From: Spongiivirga sp046524175
GTDB lineage: Bacteria; Bacteroidota; Bacteroidia; Flavobacteriales; Flavobacteriaceae
Assembly (NCBI RefSeq): GCF_046524175.1
Contig: NZ_JBEFZF010000004.1
Span: 434,001 to 498,000, forward strand
Direction of reading: 5' to 3'
DNA length: 64,000 nucleotides
The notes below the pieces were generated by a model, which made no database searches, was not told the origin of the DNA, and worked only from the letters and a program-made list of their open reading frames with translations. Of the stretch, positions 51,025 to 60,751 are shown in pieces (position 1 is the first letter of the stretch; each line of letters opens with the position of its first letter). A program made the position numbers and the translations under genes.

Positions 51025-54000
51025 ATGCTTATGAGGCAAGTTTACACTATGGGGTTGAGTTTAGTATTGGTATGTTTTACCATTACTTTTTCTTCTGCAA
51101 AAACTACAGTTAATAATTTAAACATTACCGTAGAGAGCTGCGTACTTTCTTCGTTTGTTGAGGCACTACCTCAAGATACGGTAGTAGAATGCACGCATAT
51201 ACCAGATGCAGCGGTATTAACCGCGGTAGATTCATGTGGTAACAATATTCCCGTTACTTTTACAGAAACGAATAATGACGACGGTAGTTGTGCCGACTAT
51301 ACTATTGTTCGAAAATGGACAGCTTGTGGGCCATCTGGCAATGTTATTAATCATGAACAAACGATTACGGTTCGTGATACCACGGCACCTTATTTTATTC
51401 AAGACCTTCCTGTCGACCTTACTTTAGAGTGCACCGATACCATACCAGATGCTATTACATTAACTGCTGCAGACAAATGTGATCCAAGTGTTTGTATTGT
51501 TAATTTCGAAGAAATTATAAGTGGACAGGACGATGGTTGTGCTGCAAATTATCTTATCACAAGAACATGGAAAGTAAGAGATTGTAGCGGAAATGAAAAT
51601 GTTCATGTTCAAACCATTGCAATTGAAGATAATAACGCCCCTGAATTTGAGCAAGATCTTCCTGAAAATTATACTGTAGAGTGTACCTCTGAAATTCCTG
51701 ATGCAGAAACACTGACGGCAGTGGATGCTTGCGATGCTTCATTATGTGCAGTTAATTTTAACGAGGTCATTATTGGTAAGGATGATGGTTGCGATGCTAA
51801 CTATCAAGTAAAGCGTATTTGGAAAACAAGAGATTGTGCGGGAAATGAGAATGCTCACATTCAAATTATTACCGTGGAAGATAACACGCCTCCTTCATTT
51901 GTTCAAACTTTACCAACAGATGCCATTTTTGAGTGTGATGCAGATATACCCGATGCACCAGCCATTACGGCCGTAGATTCTTGTGATTCGTCGGTTTGTA
52001 TAGTTGATTTTAATGAAGAAATCATTGGTCAGGATGACGATTGCCCTGCTACTTTCCAGATTATTAGAACATGGTCAACTAAGGACTGTGCCGATAATAC
52101 GGTCTCTCACACGCAAACGCTAACCTTTGAAGACAACACAGCTCCAGAGTTTGTAGAAACGCTTCCTGCCGATATAGCGGTAAGCTGTAATGAAATTCCT
52201 GATGCTGCCATTTTAACGGCCACCGATAATTGCGATACTAATTTGGATGATGTAGTTTTAGAAGAAACTATCTTTAATAAAGATGATGAATGTGATAACG
52301 ATTATGAAATAAAGCGAGTTTGGAAAGTTACTGATTGTGCAAATAACGAGGCTAGCCATACCCAACGCATTACAATAACTGGCGGTGACCCTACTTTTAT
52401 CGAAGCATTACCCCAAGATATTGAAGTTACTTGTCAAGAAGTGCCAACTGCTGATATCTTAACCGCTATAGACGGCTGTGGTGTCACTTTAGATGTAAAT
52501 TTCGAGGAGACTTCAACTTCGGATAGCACTAGCTGTGGTGATTATGTGATAACTAGAATCTGGAAAGCTACCACTTGTAATGGTGAGTTAATGCACACTC
52601 AGACAGTTACTGTAACTGAACCAACTATTTCATTTATTGAAACCTTGCCGGTTGATACAACTGTTAGTTGTCAAGAGATTCCTGATGCAGTTGTGCTGTC
52701 TGCAACGAATAGCTGTGGTGATAGTGTCGCGGTTATTTTTGAAGAGACAGTCAATGGCTCAGCAGATAATTGTGAGCCATATACTATATCTCGGGTTTGG
52801 AAAACCGAGGAGTGTGTTGATACCAATATAATGCATACGCAAACGATCACGATACAACCCGCTGACAATGCCTCTTTCAATGAGACATTGCCGACTGATT
52901 TTACTCTTGAATGTGAGGAAGTTCCGATGGCAGCAACTTTAACTGCAGTCGATTCTTGCGGAAATGTGATTGATGTGTTATTTGAGGAAACTTCTGATAG
53001 GACTGACAGCTGTTCTGATTATACTATAAATAGAATCTGGACGGCAACCTATTGTGGTGATAAAAGCATCACACATATTCAAACAATTAATGTTACGAAT
53101 GGAGAATCGTCATTCAACGAAGCGTTACCTCAAAATGCTGAGATCAGTTGTTCAGCTATTCCAGATCCTGTTACGTTAACAGCTGTAGATGGTTGCGGAA
53201 ATGCTATAGACGTTGCTTTTGAAGAAACTACAGATAAGGTAGATGACTGCTCAAGTTATGTAATTACAAGAACATGGACAGCTGTTAATTGCGATGCTCA
53301 ATTAATATCACATGTTCAATTAATTAATGTTACCATAGGTGAAACTTCATTTAATGAAGATTTACCAGAGGATACGACAATAGAATGTGGTGATCCTGAA
53401 GAAGCGGTTACGTTAACAGCCGTAGATGGTTGTGGAAACCCATTAGAAGTGGTATTTGAAGAAACATCGGATCAGGATGAAACGAATGATTGTCCACTTT
53501 ACTTAATTACTAGAACATGGACAGCTGTTAATTGTGACGGATCAGAGCTTACCCACACGCAAATAATTTCAGTTGGTGATACCGAAGCGCCAACGCTAGC
53601 GGATGGTAATATTGATGATGTTGCGCTGTTATGCGGAGAAGAAATTCCAGCGGTTTCTGACTTAATGTTCGAAGACAACTGCACTGCAAATGAAAACCTT
53701 ACTATTGAGTTCACTGAGAATGAACTAGCTGATAATGGTACAATTACCATAACCAGAACTTGGGTGGTAACTGACAGTTGTGATAATGCCGAAACATTTA
53801 CTCAAAAAATAAACATTACCGAACCAGAAACACAATCAGTTACAGTAACTAACTGTATCAACGACGGTACGATAGATTTTATGTCATTATTTAACGATAA
53901 TAATGTCACTGGTACTTGGGAAGATTTAGATAATTCTGGCGCACTTACAGGAAGTGAATTTGACACTTTTGCCATTGGTGTAGGAACATATCGATTTAGA

Positions 54001-54369
54001 CTTATTGATGATGTTACTAATTGCACTACGGGACGTGAAGTAATTGTGGAATTAAATGATGATTGCGAGGTATTACCATGTCGTTTAGAAGATATTGAAA
54101 TATCAGAAGTTGTTACGCCAAATGGTGATGGTATTAACGAGTTTTTTGTAATCGATGGAGTAGAAGGATGTGGATTCATTACGCAGGTGAAAGTTTTTAA
54201 TCGATTAGGACAATTAGTTTTCGAATCAAATGACTATCAAAACGATTGGTCAGGTATAGAAAGAGGAGGAGATCAACTACCTTCAGGAACTTATTTTTAC
54301 ATTGTGAGACTTGTAAATAGTGGCTTTGGTGATATTCAAGGCTTTATTTTCTTGGGCTCTGGGGCTTAA
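51025..54369 (+). CDS. Repeat adhesin with T9SS type B (gliding-motility) C-terminal domain
   Basis: 1114 residues (ATG 51025 or 51031, followed by a signal peptide ...FSSAK). Ten clear repeats of about 80-90 residues plus one divergent copy fill residues about 45-930. Each starts like SFxExLPxDxxVEC and continues IPDAxxLTAVDxCG, with about four cysteines per repeat, resembling HYR/Ig-like domains of SprB-type adhesins. The last 85 or so residues (VVTPNGDGINEFF, VKVFNRLGQLVF, GTYFYIVRL) are the gliding-motility-associated C-terminal (T9SS type B) domain. It is predicted to be exported by T9SS and displayed on the surface. The next gene encodes a PorP/SprF protein, as in SprB-SprF pairs. Confidence 0.93.
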   Translation: MLMRQVYTMGLSLVLVCFTITFSSAKTTVNNLNITVESCVLSSFVEALPQDTVVECTHIPDAAVLTAVDSCGNNIPVTFTETNNDDGSCADYTIVRKWTACGPSGNVINHEQTITVRDTTAPYFIQDLPVDLTLECTDTIPDAITLTAADKCDPSVCIVNFEEIISGQDDGCAANYLITRTWKVRDCSGNENVHVQTIAIEDNNAPEFEQDLPENYTVECTSEIPDAETLTAVDACDASLCAVNFNEVIIGKDDGCDANYQVKRIWKTRDCAGNENAHIQIITVEDNTPPSFVQTLPTDAIFECDADIPDAPAITAVDSCDSSVCIVDFNEEIIGQDDDCPATFQIIRTWSTKDCADNTVSHTQTLTFEDNTAPEFVETLPADIAVSCNEIPDAAILTATDNCDTNLDDVVLEETIFNKDDECDNDYEIKRVWKVTDCANNEASHTQRITITGGDPTFIEALPQDIEVTCQEVPTADILTAIDGCGVTLDVNFEETSTSDSTSCGDYVITRIWKATTCNGELMHTQTVTVTEPTISFIETLPVDTTVSCQEIPDAVVLSATNSCGDSVAVIFEETVNGSADNCEPYTISRVWKTEECVDTNIMHTQTITIQPADNASFNETLPTDFTLECEEVPMAATLTAVDSCGNVIDVLFEETSDRTDSCSDYTINRIWTATYCGDKSITHIQTINVTNGESSFNEALPQNAEISCSAIPDPVTLTAVDGCGNAIDVAFEETTDKVDDCSSYVITRTWTAVNCDAQLISHVQLINVTIGETSFNEDLPEDTTIECGDPEEAVTLTAVDGCGNPLEVVFEETSDQDETNDCPLYLITRTWTAVNCDGSELTHTQIISVGDTEAPTLADGNIDDVALLCGEEIPAVSDLMFEDNCTANENLTIEFTENELADNGTITITRTWVVTDSCDNAETFTQKINITEPETQSVTVTNCINDGTIDFMSLFNDNNVTGTWEDLDNSGALTGSEFDTFAIGVGTYRFRLIDDVTNCTTGREVIVELNDDCEVLPCRLEDIEISEVVTPNGDGINEFFVIDGVEGCGFITQVKVFNRLGQLVFESNDYQNDWSGIERGGDQLPSGTYFYIVRLVNSGFGDIQGFIFLGSGA

Positions 54370-54378
54370 ATCAAGACT

Positions 54379-55299
54379 ATGAAAAAAATATATGTATCAC
54401 TGCTTTTTGTGGTGACTACAACGGTTAGTTGCTTCGCACAGCAAAATGAGCAATTCACCCAATACATGTATAACACTATTGCTATCAATCCTGCCTACGC
54501 CGGATCAAGAGAAGCGCTAAGTATTATTGCATTAAATCGTAACCAGTGGTTGGGAATTGAAGGAGCGCCGGTAACCCAAACTATTTCTATAAATGCTCCG
54601 CTAAGAAATGATCGTGTTGGGGTCGGAGTTTCATTTATTAATGATCAACTTGGTTTTGAAAAATCAACTAAACTCTATGGAGATTTCTCATATACGATCC
54701 CTGTATCTCAATCAATAAAGGCCTCTTTTGGTTTAAAAGCAGGTGCTAATTTTTTTAACCTTACAGGCTTTACATCAGCTGCTGCTCTAGAAGATCCTTA
54801 TATAGCCGGTATTAACAAACGATGGACCTTTAATTTTGGATTGGGAGGCTATCTTCATAGCGAGAAATTTTATGTAGGCCTATCTGCTCCTAAACTACTA
54901 ACCAATGACAGGAACAGAAATACGGATTTTGAGACGCTAGAGCAGAATGATGTTTATGTAATTGCTGGTTATGTGTTTGATATCAATGATACTATTAAAT
55001 TCAGACCTACTTCTTTATTACAAATAACTCAGGCCGTACCAATTTCTTATAATTTTACCGGGAGCTTTCTGTTTTATGATAAGCTTTGGTTGGGTGCTTC
55101 CTATCGCGTGGGTGGTGATCTTGGTGGAGCGGTTGGTGCTTTAGCTGATTTTAAAATATCAGATCAGCTTAGAGTTGGTTATGCCTATGAATCTCCATTA
55201 ACTTCCCTCAAGGCATTTACCCAATCGACTCATGAAATCTTACTTATCTATGAGTTTAGTTTTGTGAAAAACAAAATGAAATCTCCTCGTTATTTTTAA
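54379..55299 (+). CDS. PorP/SprF-family T9SS outer-membrane protein
   Basis: 306 residues: signal peptide (...VSCFAQ), then a PorP/SprF beta-barrel with the signature QFTQYMYNTIAINPAYAGSR and GVGVSFINDQLGFE. SprF proteins are needed for export or anchoring of their cognate type B adhesin, here presumably the product just upstream (10-base gap). The C-terminal strand ends FVKNKMKSPRYF. Confidence 0.95.
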   Translation: MKKIYVSLLFVVTTTVSCFAQQNEQFTQYMYNTIAINPAYAGSREALSIIALNRNQWLGIEGAPVTQTISINAPLRNDRVGVGVSFINDQLGFEKSTKLYGDFSYTIPVSQSIKASFGLKAGANFFNLTGFTSAAALEDPYIAGINKRWTFNFGLGGYLHSEKFYVGLSAPKLLTNDRNRNTDFETLEQNDVYVIAGYVFDINDTIKFRPTSLLQITQAVPISYNFTGSFLFYDKLWLGASYRVGGDLGGAVGALADFKISDQLRVGYAYESPLTSLKAFTQSTHEILLIYEFSFVKNKMKSPRYF

Positions 55300-55311
55300 T
55301 TAAATCTTTTG

Positions 55312-57237
55312 ATGAGAAACCATACATTAATTACGGGATTATTACTAATTACTTCGGTAAGTTTAATTAATGCGCAGTACGGTAGGCAACGCCGAGCAGA
55401 TGCTATGTTCAATAGTTTTGCTTATGCAAAAGCGATCACTTCATATCAAGATATGATCGATAATAACTATAACACTGATTATGCGAAGAGAAAAATCGCA
55501 GATGCTTATACTTTACTTCGCGATCCGGAAAATGCAGTTAAATACTATGCCGATGTTGTACAACAAAAAGATATTGATCCAACATATTACTTAAGATATG
55601 CACAAGCTTTAAGAGGAATCAAAAAATATAAGGAGTCACGCAACTGGTTAAAAAAATATCGAGAAACGGCAAAAGGAAAGGTTGGTAATGTCGAACGAAT
55701 GATTAAAAATGATAAGTTCGTTGATGAGATTTACCAGGCAAAACAACGTTATGAAATTACTGAAAGCCCTTATAATAGCGCCTTCAGCGATTTCGGTGCA
55801 TATACTCATGACAGTGTTACTTATATTGCATCTACTCGCGATGATAGCGGACTTATAAAACGTCTTTACGGCTGGAACTTACAACCCTTTTTAGATATCT
55901 ATAAAACCGAAATTGACACTTCGGGTACGGCCATCTTAACTAAAATTTCCGGAGACGTTAATACGAAGGTTCATGAAGGATCTATGACGATTTCCGCAGA
56001 TGGTAATACGATGTATTTCACTCGTACTAACTATTTAAATAAAAAAGGTAAAGATGAAAATGGAATAAGTAACTTAAAGATATATCGTGCGACTAAGGTG
56101 GATGGTAAATGGGACAATATCATTGAACTCCCTTTCAATAGTGACGATTTTTCAACTGGACACCCAACGCTTTCTAAAGACGGTAAAACACTATATTTTG
56201 CTTCTGACAGTAAAGAAGGTTTTGGCGGTAGTGATTTATATAAGGTTTCTATTTTAGAAAATGGGTCATATTCGACCCCAGAAAATTTAGGAGATACTAT
56301 AAATACACCACTAAACGAGTTATTTCCGTTTATTCATGAGAATGGAACATTGTTTTTTTCTTCTGATGGCCATCAAGGTTTAGGGCAACTCGATATTTTT
56401 GCTACGATTCAAGATGATATGGGCAAGGTGGTGGATATTTTGAATCTAGGTCTTCCTGTAAATAGTAATAAAGATGATTTTTCATATTATTTGGCACCAG
56501 ACGGAATTAATGGTTTTATTTCCAGTAATAGAATAGGTGGTACCGGTGATGACGACATATACTCATTCGTAAGAATACCGCAGATTACATTAAATGGTAC
56601 GGTAACTGATATTGTGAATCAGGAACCCATAGCGAATGCCATGGTTAAAATAATGGATGAAAGCAATGAGGTATTTGCCACTGTACAAACCGATAAAAAT
56701 GGCTATTATGAGTATGATGTCGATATGGATACTCAATATAACATAGAAGCATCAGCTCCCAAATATATCTCGCAAACCAAGACGTTATTTACAAAAAAGC
56801 CTGAGTCTGGATATAGCTTGACCTTAGATTTTGAACTGGAGCCAATTAAAAAATTAGAAGTATTGGCTGATATCGATATCAATAAGATTTATTTTGATTT
56901 TGATCGCTATAATATTCGAAGGGATGCCGGTAAAGAATTGGATAAGGTTGTTGATTTAATGATCAATAAGTATCCTGAAATGATTATTGCTATCGGCTCG
57001 CATACCGACAGTCGCGGTGCTGACGCATATAACCTTCGTTTATCTCAAAATAGGGCATTAGCGACTTATCGCTACCTTACTAAAAAGGGAGTTCCTAAAA
57101 ACCGAATAGAAAATTATCAAGGCTTTGGTGAAATGGAGTTGATTACACCCTGTGATGATGGGCAAAAGTGCTCTGAAGAAGAGCACGAGCTTAATAGAAG
57201 ATCTGAGTTTGCTGTTGTGCAAATGGAAGCCAATTAA
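55312..57237 (+). CDS. OmpA-family protein with TPR, PD40 and carboxypeptidase-like domains
   Basis: 641 residues from ATG 55312 (a TTG lies one codon upstream). Signal peptide, TPR region (about 25-130, AYTLLRDPENAVKYYADV), PD40/WD40-like beta-propeller repeats (about 190-420; MTISADGNTMYFTR, PTLSKDGKTLYFASD), a CarboxypepD_reg-like domain (about 425-510) and a C-terminal OmpA domain (about 525-640) with IGSHTDSRGADAYNLRLSQ. It likely links the PorP/adhesin complex to peptidoglycan (inference from family and position). A strong terminator follows. Confidence 0.93.
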   Translation: MRNHTLITGLLLITSVSLINAQYGRQRRADAMFNSFAYAKAITSYQDMIDNNYNTDYAKRKIADAYTLLRDPENAVKYYADVVQQKDIDPTYYLRYAQALRGIKKYKESRNWLKKYRETAKGKVGNVERMIKNDKFVDEIYQAKQRYEITESPYNSAFSDFGAYTHDSVTYIASTRDDSGLIKRLYGWNLQPFLDIYKTEIDTSGTAILTKISGDVNTKVHEGSMTISADGNTMYFTRTNYLNKKGKDENGISNLKIYRATKVDGKWDNIIELPFNSDDFSTGHPTLSKDGKTLYFASDSKEGFGGSDLYKVSILENGSYSTPENLGDTINTPLNELFPFIHENGTLFFSSDGHQGLGQLDIFATIQDDMGKVVDILNLGLPVNSNKDDFSYYLAPDGINGFISSNRIGGTGDDDIYSFVRIPQITLNGTVTDIVNQEPIANAMVKIMDESNEVFATVQTDKNGYYEYDVDMDTQYNIEASAPKYISQTKTLFTKKPESGYSLTLDFELEPIKKLEVLADIDINKIYFDFDRYNIRRDAGKELDKVVDLMINKYPEMIIAIGSHTDSRGADAYNLRLSQNRALATYRYLTKKGVPKNRIENYQGFGEMELITPCDDGQKCSEEEHELNRRSEFAVVQMEAN

Positions 57238-57261
57238 AAACATTAATACCCAAAAACCTGG

Positions 57262-57293
57262 CCCTAGCACGAAAGTGCTGGGGTTTTTCTTTT
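57262..57293 (+). terminator. Terminator of the adhesin-PorP-OmpA operon
   Basis: CCCTAGCAC (57262-57270), GAAA tetraloop, GTGCTGGGG (57275-57283) with one U-G pair, then T-rich tract to 57293. Confidence 0.92.
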
Positions 57294-57355
57294 CATCGAA
57301 CTTTTGCAATTAAAATAAGACCAGAACATTGTATTTTAGCTACAAATTGAAATGC

Positions 57356-58330
57356 ATGCTATCAATCGATGCCTACAGAGCGGTATTTGTAGAATATCTT
57401 GAAGAAAAAACATATAACAACAAACCGACCAGTCTTTACCAACCCATAAATTATATCTTAAAACTGGGCGGAAAGCGGTTAAGACCTCTTTTAACTCTGA
57501 TGACTACTGATATTTTTGCAGGTGATCATAAACACGCTTTAGATGCAGCATTGGCGATTGAAGTATTTCATAATTTCTCTCTAATACATGATGATATTAT
57601 GGACGATGCGCCGCTCCGACGAGGTCAAGCAACAGTGCATGAAAAATGGGATCTTAATACAGGCATTTTATCAGGGGATGCAATGTTGATTTTATCATAT
57701 CAATTATTCGAATCATATGAGCATCCAATTTTTAAAGATCTCATAACCTTGTTTAGTAAAACTGCTCTTGAAGTTTGTGAAGGACAGCAGTATGATATTG
57801 ATTTTGAAACTCGCGATGATGTCACTATTACTGAATATCTTAAAATGATAGAGTACAAAACATCCGTTTTGGTGGCAGCCGCAATGAAAATGGGCGCTAT
57901 TATTGCAAAAGCTGAAATTGAAGACCAAAATGGTATTTATGAATTTGGCAGGAATCTTGGCATCGCCTTTCAGCTTCAAGATGATTTTCTCGATGCATTT
58001 GGTGACCCTAAAACATTTGGCAAACAGGTAGGCGGTGACATTATTGAAAATAAAAAGACTTATTTGTATTTAAAAGCTCTTAAAGGTTCAAACAAAAAAC
58101 AGGCTACTCAGCTTACTGATCTTTTTTCAATTCAACCCGCATCAAGTGAAGAGAAAGTTACCATAGTAAAACAGCTTTTTGAAACTACTGGAGCGGCCAA
58201 TGCAACTAAACGGGCAATTAAAACCTATACTGAAAAGGCATTTTCTGTTTTAGATACCCTAGCGATTGATGAAAGCAAAAAAATGATGCTCCAGAAGTTT
58301 GGTGAAAGTTTGATGAATCGCACTGTCTAA
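57356..58330 (+). CDS. Polyprenyl diphosphate synthase (trans-isoprenyl)
   Basis: 324 residues from ATG 57356; the frame reaches a TTG at 57329 but the added residues are not family-like. First Asp-rich motif HDDIMDDA (about 81-88) and second DDFLDAFGD; lysine KLGGKRLRP binds pyrophosphate. It joins isopentenyl units to make farnesyl, geranylgeranyl or longer diphosphates. The residues before the first Asp-rich motif do not by themselves fix chain length. It is convergent with lycopene cyclase (4-base overlap of ends), which fits a supply role for carotenoid precursors (inference). Confidence 0.9.
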   Translation: MLSIDAYRAVFVEYLEEKTYNNKPTSLYQPINYILKLGGKRLRPLLTLMTTDIFAGDHKHALDAALAIEVFHNFSLIHDDIMDDAPLRRGQATVHEKWDLNTGILSGDAMLILSYQLFESYEHPIFKDLITLFSKTALEVCEGQQYDIDFETRDDVTITEYLKMIEYKTSVLVAAAMKMGAIIAKAEIEDQNGIYEFGRNLGIAFQLQDDFLDAFGDPKTFGKQVGGDIIENKKTYLYLKALKGSNKKQATQLTDLFSIQPASSEEKVTIVKQLFETTGAANATKRAIKTYTEKAFSVLDTLAIDESKKMMLQKFGESLMNRTV

Positions 58331-59475
58331 AATAATCGCTTAAAAAAGGCTTCTAAAAAGGGCCATGAAGTTAGGCTAGACATAATGCGAAGCTCTTGAA
58401 TGAAATGAGTTTGCTCGTCTAAAAACTTCAATATATTTTTAGGATCATTTCGCTTAAACATTTTAGTAAAAATGACTCCTCCTTTGTGATTATATTTGGT
58501 TAAAACATCTAAAAACCAAAGATCATAATACCAAAAGCGTGTTTTTTTATTCAATTTTCGAAAATCAATGTCTGTATCAACTAAGAGTACTAAATCCCTA
58601 GTCTTTCTTGATATCATATTAAAAGTAAAACCAGTACTGGCTTTGGTCCAACCACCTGCTGTTCCTATATCTAAAATATTTTTGGTTGTATTAATTCCAA
58701 AAGGTGCTACCGTCATCGGTATAGAGCCATGTTCCGTTTCTTTGATAGTATAATTGCTAACTCCTAGCTGTTCTAAATACTCTTTTATCGCATTTTCATA
58801 TGCTAACGGCTCTAACAGATCTTTAGAAAACAAGGTGTATTCTAGTAAGGCTTCGTTGCTAGACCTTGGTAACACATACATAAAGCGTGTATTGCCATTT
58901 TGTGGTAGGTCAAAATCCATAAAAGTAGCTGTAGTAGCATCAAAAATAGCTTCTTCGGTTTCAACTACCCATCCTATAAAGTGTTGCTGTAAAACAGGGT
59001 ATTTATTTTGATTATTGATAATTTTCCAATCAAAAATACTATTGAACACTTTTTGCCCAAAGTATTCATTTTGATTGGTTCTAACCACCACATGTGCTAT
59101 TTCATCTTTAAGTGATGACAGCGATTCTTGTCTGATTTCAATATTATTTTGTGAACTTAAAACACCTAGTATTTTCTTATAAAAATCAATACCCCTTATC
59201 ATCTTGTATGAAAACGGATCTAGCTTAAAACTATTACTATAATTATTCCCTTTAAAAAGGCAATTATCCCACTTAATGGTTACAATATCATCCCATTCGC
59301 CAATTCCTTCTTCCCAAAAACACCAGGTACGATCATTTGTATTCTTCAAGTCTTTATCTAACAGAAGAAAATTTTTATCAGCAAACTTTCCTGACATCAC
59401 CATTCGGTAAGCCAACATCAAACCAGCTGCTCCTGTTCCTGTAAAAATATAGTCAAAAGACGTGGAGTCTTGCAT
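58327..59475 (-). CDS. crtY: Lycopene beta-cyclase family protein
   Basis: 382 residues: N-terminal FAD-binding motif YIFTGTGAAGLMLAYRM, DRTWCFWEEG, then the family segments VFNSIFDW and MYVLPRSSNEALLEYTLFS, and WTKASTGFTFNMISR. It matches CrtY/CrtL-type lycopene cyclases that close beta-rings in carotenoids. No other carotenoid gene (crtB, crtI, crtZ) is in the window, so it is separated from the rest of the pathway, and its downstream position in a TonB-receptor operon is unusual. Confidence 0.9.
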   Translation of the reverse strand: MQDSTSFDYIFTGTGAAGLMLAYRMVMSGKFADKNFLLLDKDLKNTNDRTWCFWEEGIGEWDDIVTIKWDNCLFKGNNYSNSFKLDPFSYKMIRGIDFYKKILGVLSSQNNIEIRQESLSSLKDEIAHVVVRTNQNEYFGQKVFNSIFDWKIINNQNKYPVLQQHFIGWVVETEEAIFDATTATFMDFDLPQNGNTRFMYVLPRSSNEALLEYTLFSKDLLEPLAYENAIKEYLEQLGVSNYTIKETEHGSIPMTVAPFGINTTKNILDIGTAGGWTKASTGFTFNMISRKTRDLVLLVDTDIDFRKLNKKTRFWYYDLWFLDVLTKYNHKGGVIFTKMFKRNDPKNILKFLDEQTHFIQELRIMSSLTSWPFLEAFFKRLF

Positions 59476-59478
59476 AGG

Positions 59479-60147
59479 TTAGTTAGAGTAGGTAATGACA
59501 GGTATACGAATCGTTTCTTCTTTAAAACCAATATTTTCAACAACAGCTATAATCTCAATAGCCAAGTGAATACCGTACAAATTATCCGGATTGTTTAAGG
59601 CTAAGAATACCTCATTTCTGGACTTCTTTTTTACGGTTACAATACCAGATTTATAATTCTCACGTGAGCCGCTTAGATCATAAGTGAAATCTTCTTTGTC
59701 TTTAAAAAGTAGCGCATTCGATTCGTCGACAACATAAATATCACAAATATTTGCTCCTGGTGGCGCATTCAAACTATTAACTGATTGTTGCAGAGACGAT
59801 TTCTGTTCTATAAAGTTGGTAAGTTCACCAGCCAGATTAAAGGTTTTAAGTGTATTTGTGATTTCTTCTTCATTTCGTGATGCCGAAAAAACGTAATACC
59901 ATTCTTTAGTATTATTAGGAAGATTTACTGGTAGTAAAACCCTGTTTTTTCCTCCTTTAATCAATGCATTACTTCGGCTATTTAAATAGAATTTATCTTT
60001 TTGAATTGATTGTGTTTGCAAACCTACTACTTGCTTCATCACAGTAGTTTGATACGCATAAGTGGTGTCTATTTTTTGTTTTTTCTGAGCAGATAGTGGA
60101 ATTATTCCGATAATTGACGAAAAAACCATTACTAATATCACTTTCAT
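59479..60147 (-). CDS. Secreted protein of unknown family
   Basis: 222 residues with signal peptide (...GIIPLSAQ). The mature part is mixed alpha/beta: KDKFYLNSRSNALIKGGKNR, then YYVFSASRNEEEITNTLKTF, an acidic loop (DESNALLFKDKEDFTYD), and a C-terminal beta sandwich (EVFLALNNPDNLYGIHLAIEIIAV). No family was recognised. It lies three bases upstream of crtY and in the same operon as the TonB receptor and thioredoxin-like gene. Confidence 0.65.
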   Translation of the reverse strand: MKVILVMVFSSIIGIIPLSAQKKQKIDTTYAYQTTVMKQVVGLQTQSIQKDKFYLNSRSNALIKGGKNRVLLPVNLPNNTKEWYYVFSASRNEEEITNTLKTFNLAGELTNFIEQKSSLQQSVNSLNAPPGANICDIYVVDESNALLFKDKEDFTYDLSGSRENYKSGIVTVKKKSRNEVFLALNNPDNLYGIHLAIEIIAVVENIGFKEETIRIPVITYSN

Positions 60148-60223
60148 AGAACACTAGATTTTCTCAAAAATAGGAAAATGAAAAATTCTATTGTAAATAC
60201 TACTACAATTAAAACGATTTAGA

Positions 60224-60700
60224 TTACTCATCTAACACTTTTAAAAGTTTTTTGGGCGATAGGTATTCGAAATATCTTGCTGTTATTTCAAACTTTTCGT
60301 TTAAAACAATTAGTGCAGGAAGCGTAAATGGACGATTTTTACGTGAGGCTAATAGTAGTGGAATTTCGTGAGTTGGATTTCTCTTGGTTCCAAGCTGTTT
60401 ATTCACAAATATCCCACCTCCAAACGAAATAGTATCAGTACTCTCGGCATTCATCTTCACAGCATAGTAACTGGTATTTAATTTTGAAATAACTTTAAGA
60501 TCTCGAAAACCAACCTTTTCCATCTTCTTGCAATATACACACCAGTCTGCATAAAAATTGATAAGTACTTTTTTAGGTTTTACTTTTAGTGAGTCTTCTA
60601 ACTGCTCAAAAGTGAGCCAATCTATTGTAGTTGTTTGTTGTGCTGAAATAGTTTGGCATAGTAAAGCAAAAAGCAAGTATGTGCTAACTCTTATAAGCAT
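60224..60700 (-). CDS. Exported thioredoxin-fold protein (CVYC)
   Basis: 158 residues: signal peptide (...LCQTISAQ), then a thioredoxin fold with active site WCVYCKK (about 51-57) and the cis-Pro region FTLPALIVL. The linker before the core (TIDWLTFEQLEDSLKVKPKKV) is like that of the DUF255/thioredoxin_7 group. The product probably reduces or shuttles disulfides in the periplasm. It sits directly downstream of the TonB receptor (51-base gap). Confidence 0.87.
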   Translation of the reverse strand: MLIRVSTYLLFALLCQTISAQQTTTIDWLTFEQLEDSLKVKPKKVLINFYADWCVYCKKMEKVGFRDLKVISKLNTSYYAVKMNAESTDTISFGGGIFVNKQLGTKRNPTHEIPLLLASRKNRPFTLPALIVLNEKFEITARYFEYLSPKKLLKVLDE

Positions 60701-60751
60701 CAGTTTTTATTATTTATCTCCGGCTATATTGTTTTTAAGATGTATGATCTG

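Noticed and set aside
51100..53800. Periodic sequence that could look like a CRISPR or tandem-repeat array
   Set aside because: It is protein-level repetition (about 250 bases per unit) in a continuous frame; DNA identity between units is low and there are no spacers.
57329..57355. TTG start for the polyprenyl synthase
   Set aside because: Adds MYFSYKLKC with no family counterpart; ATG 57356 is preferred.
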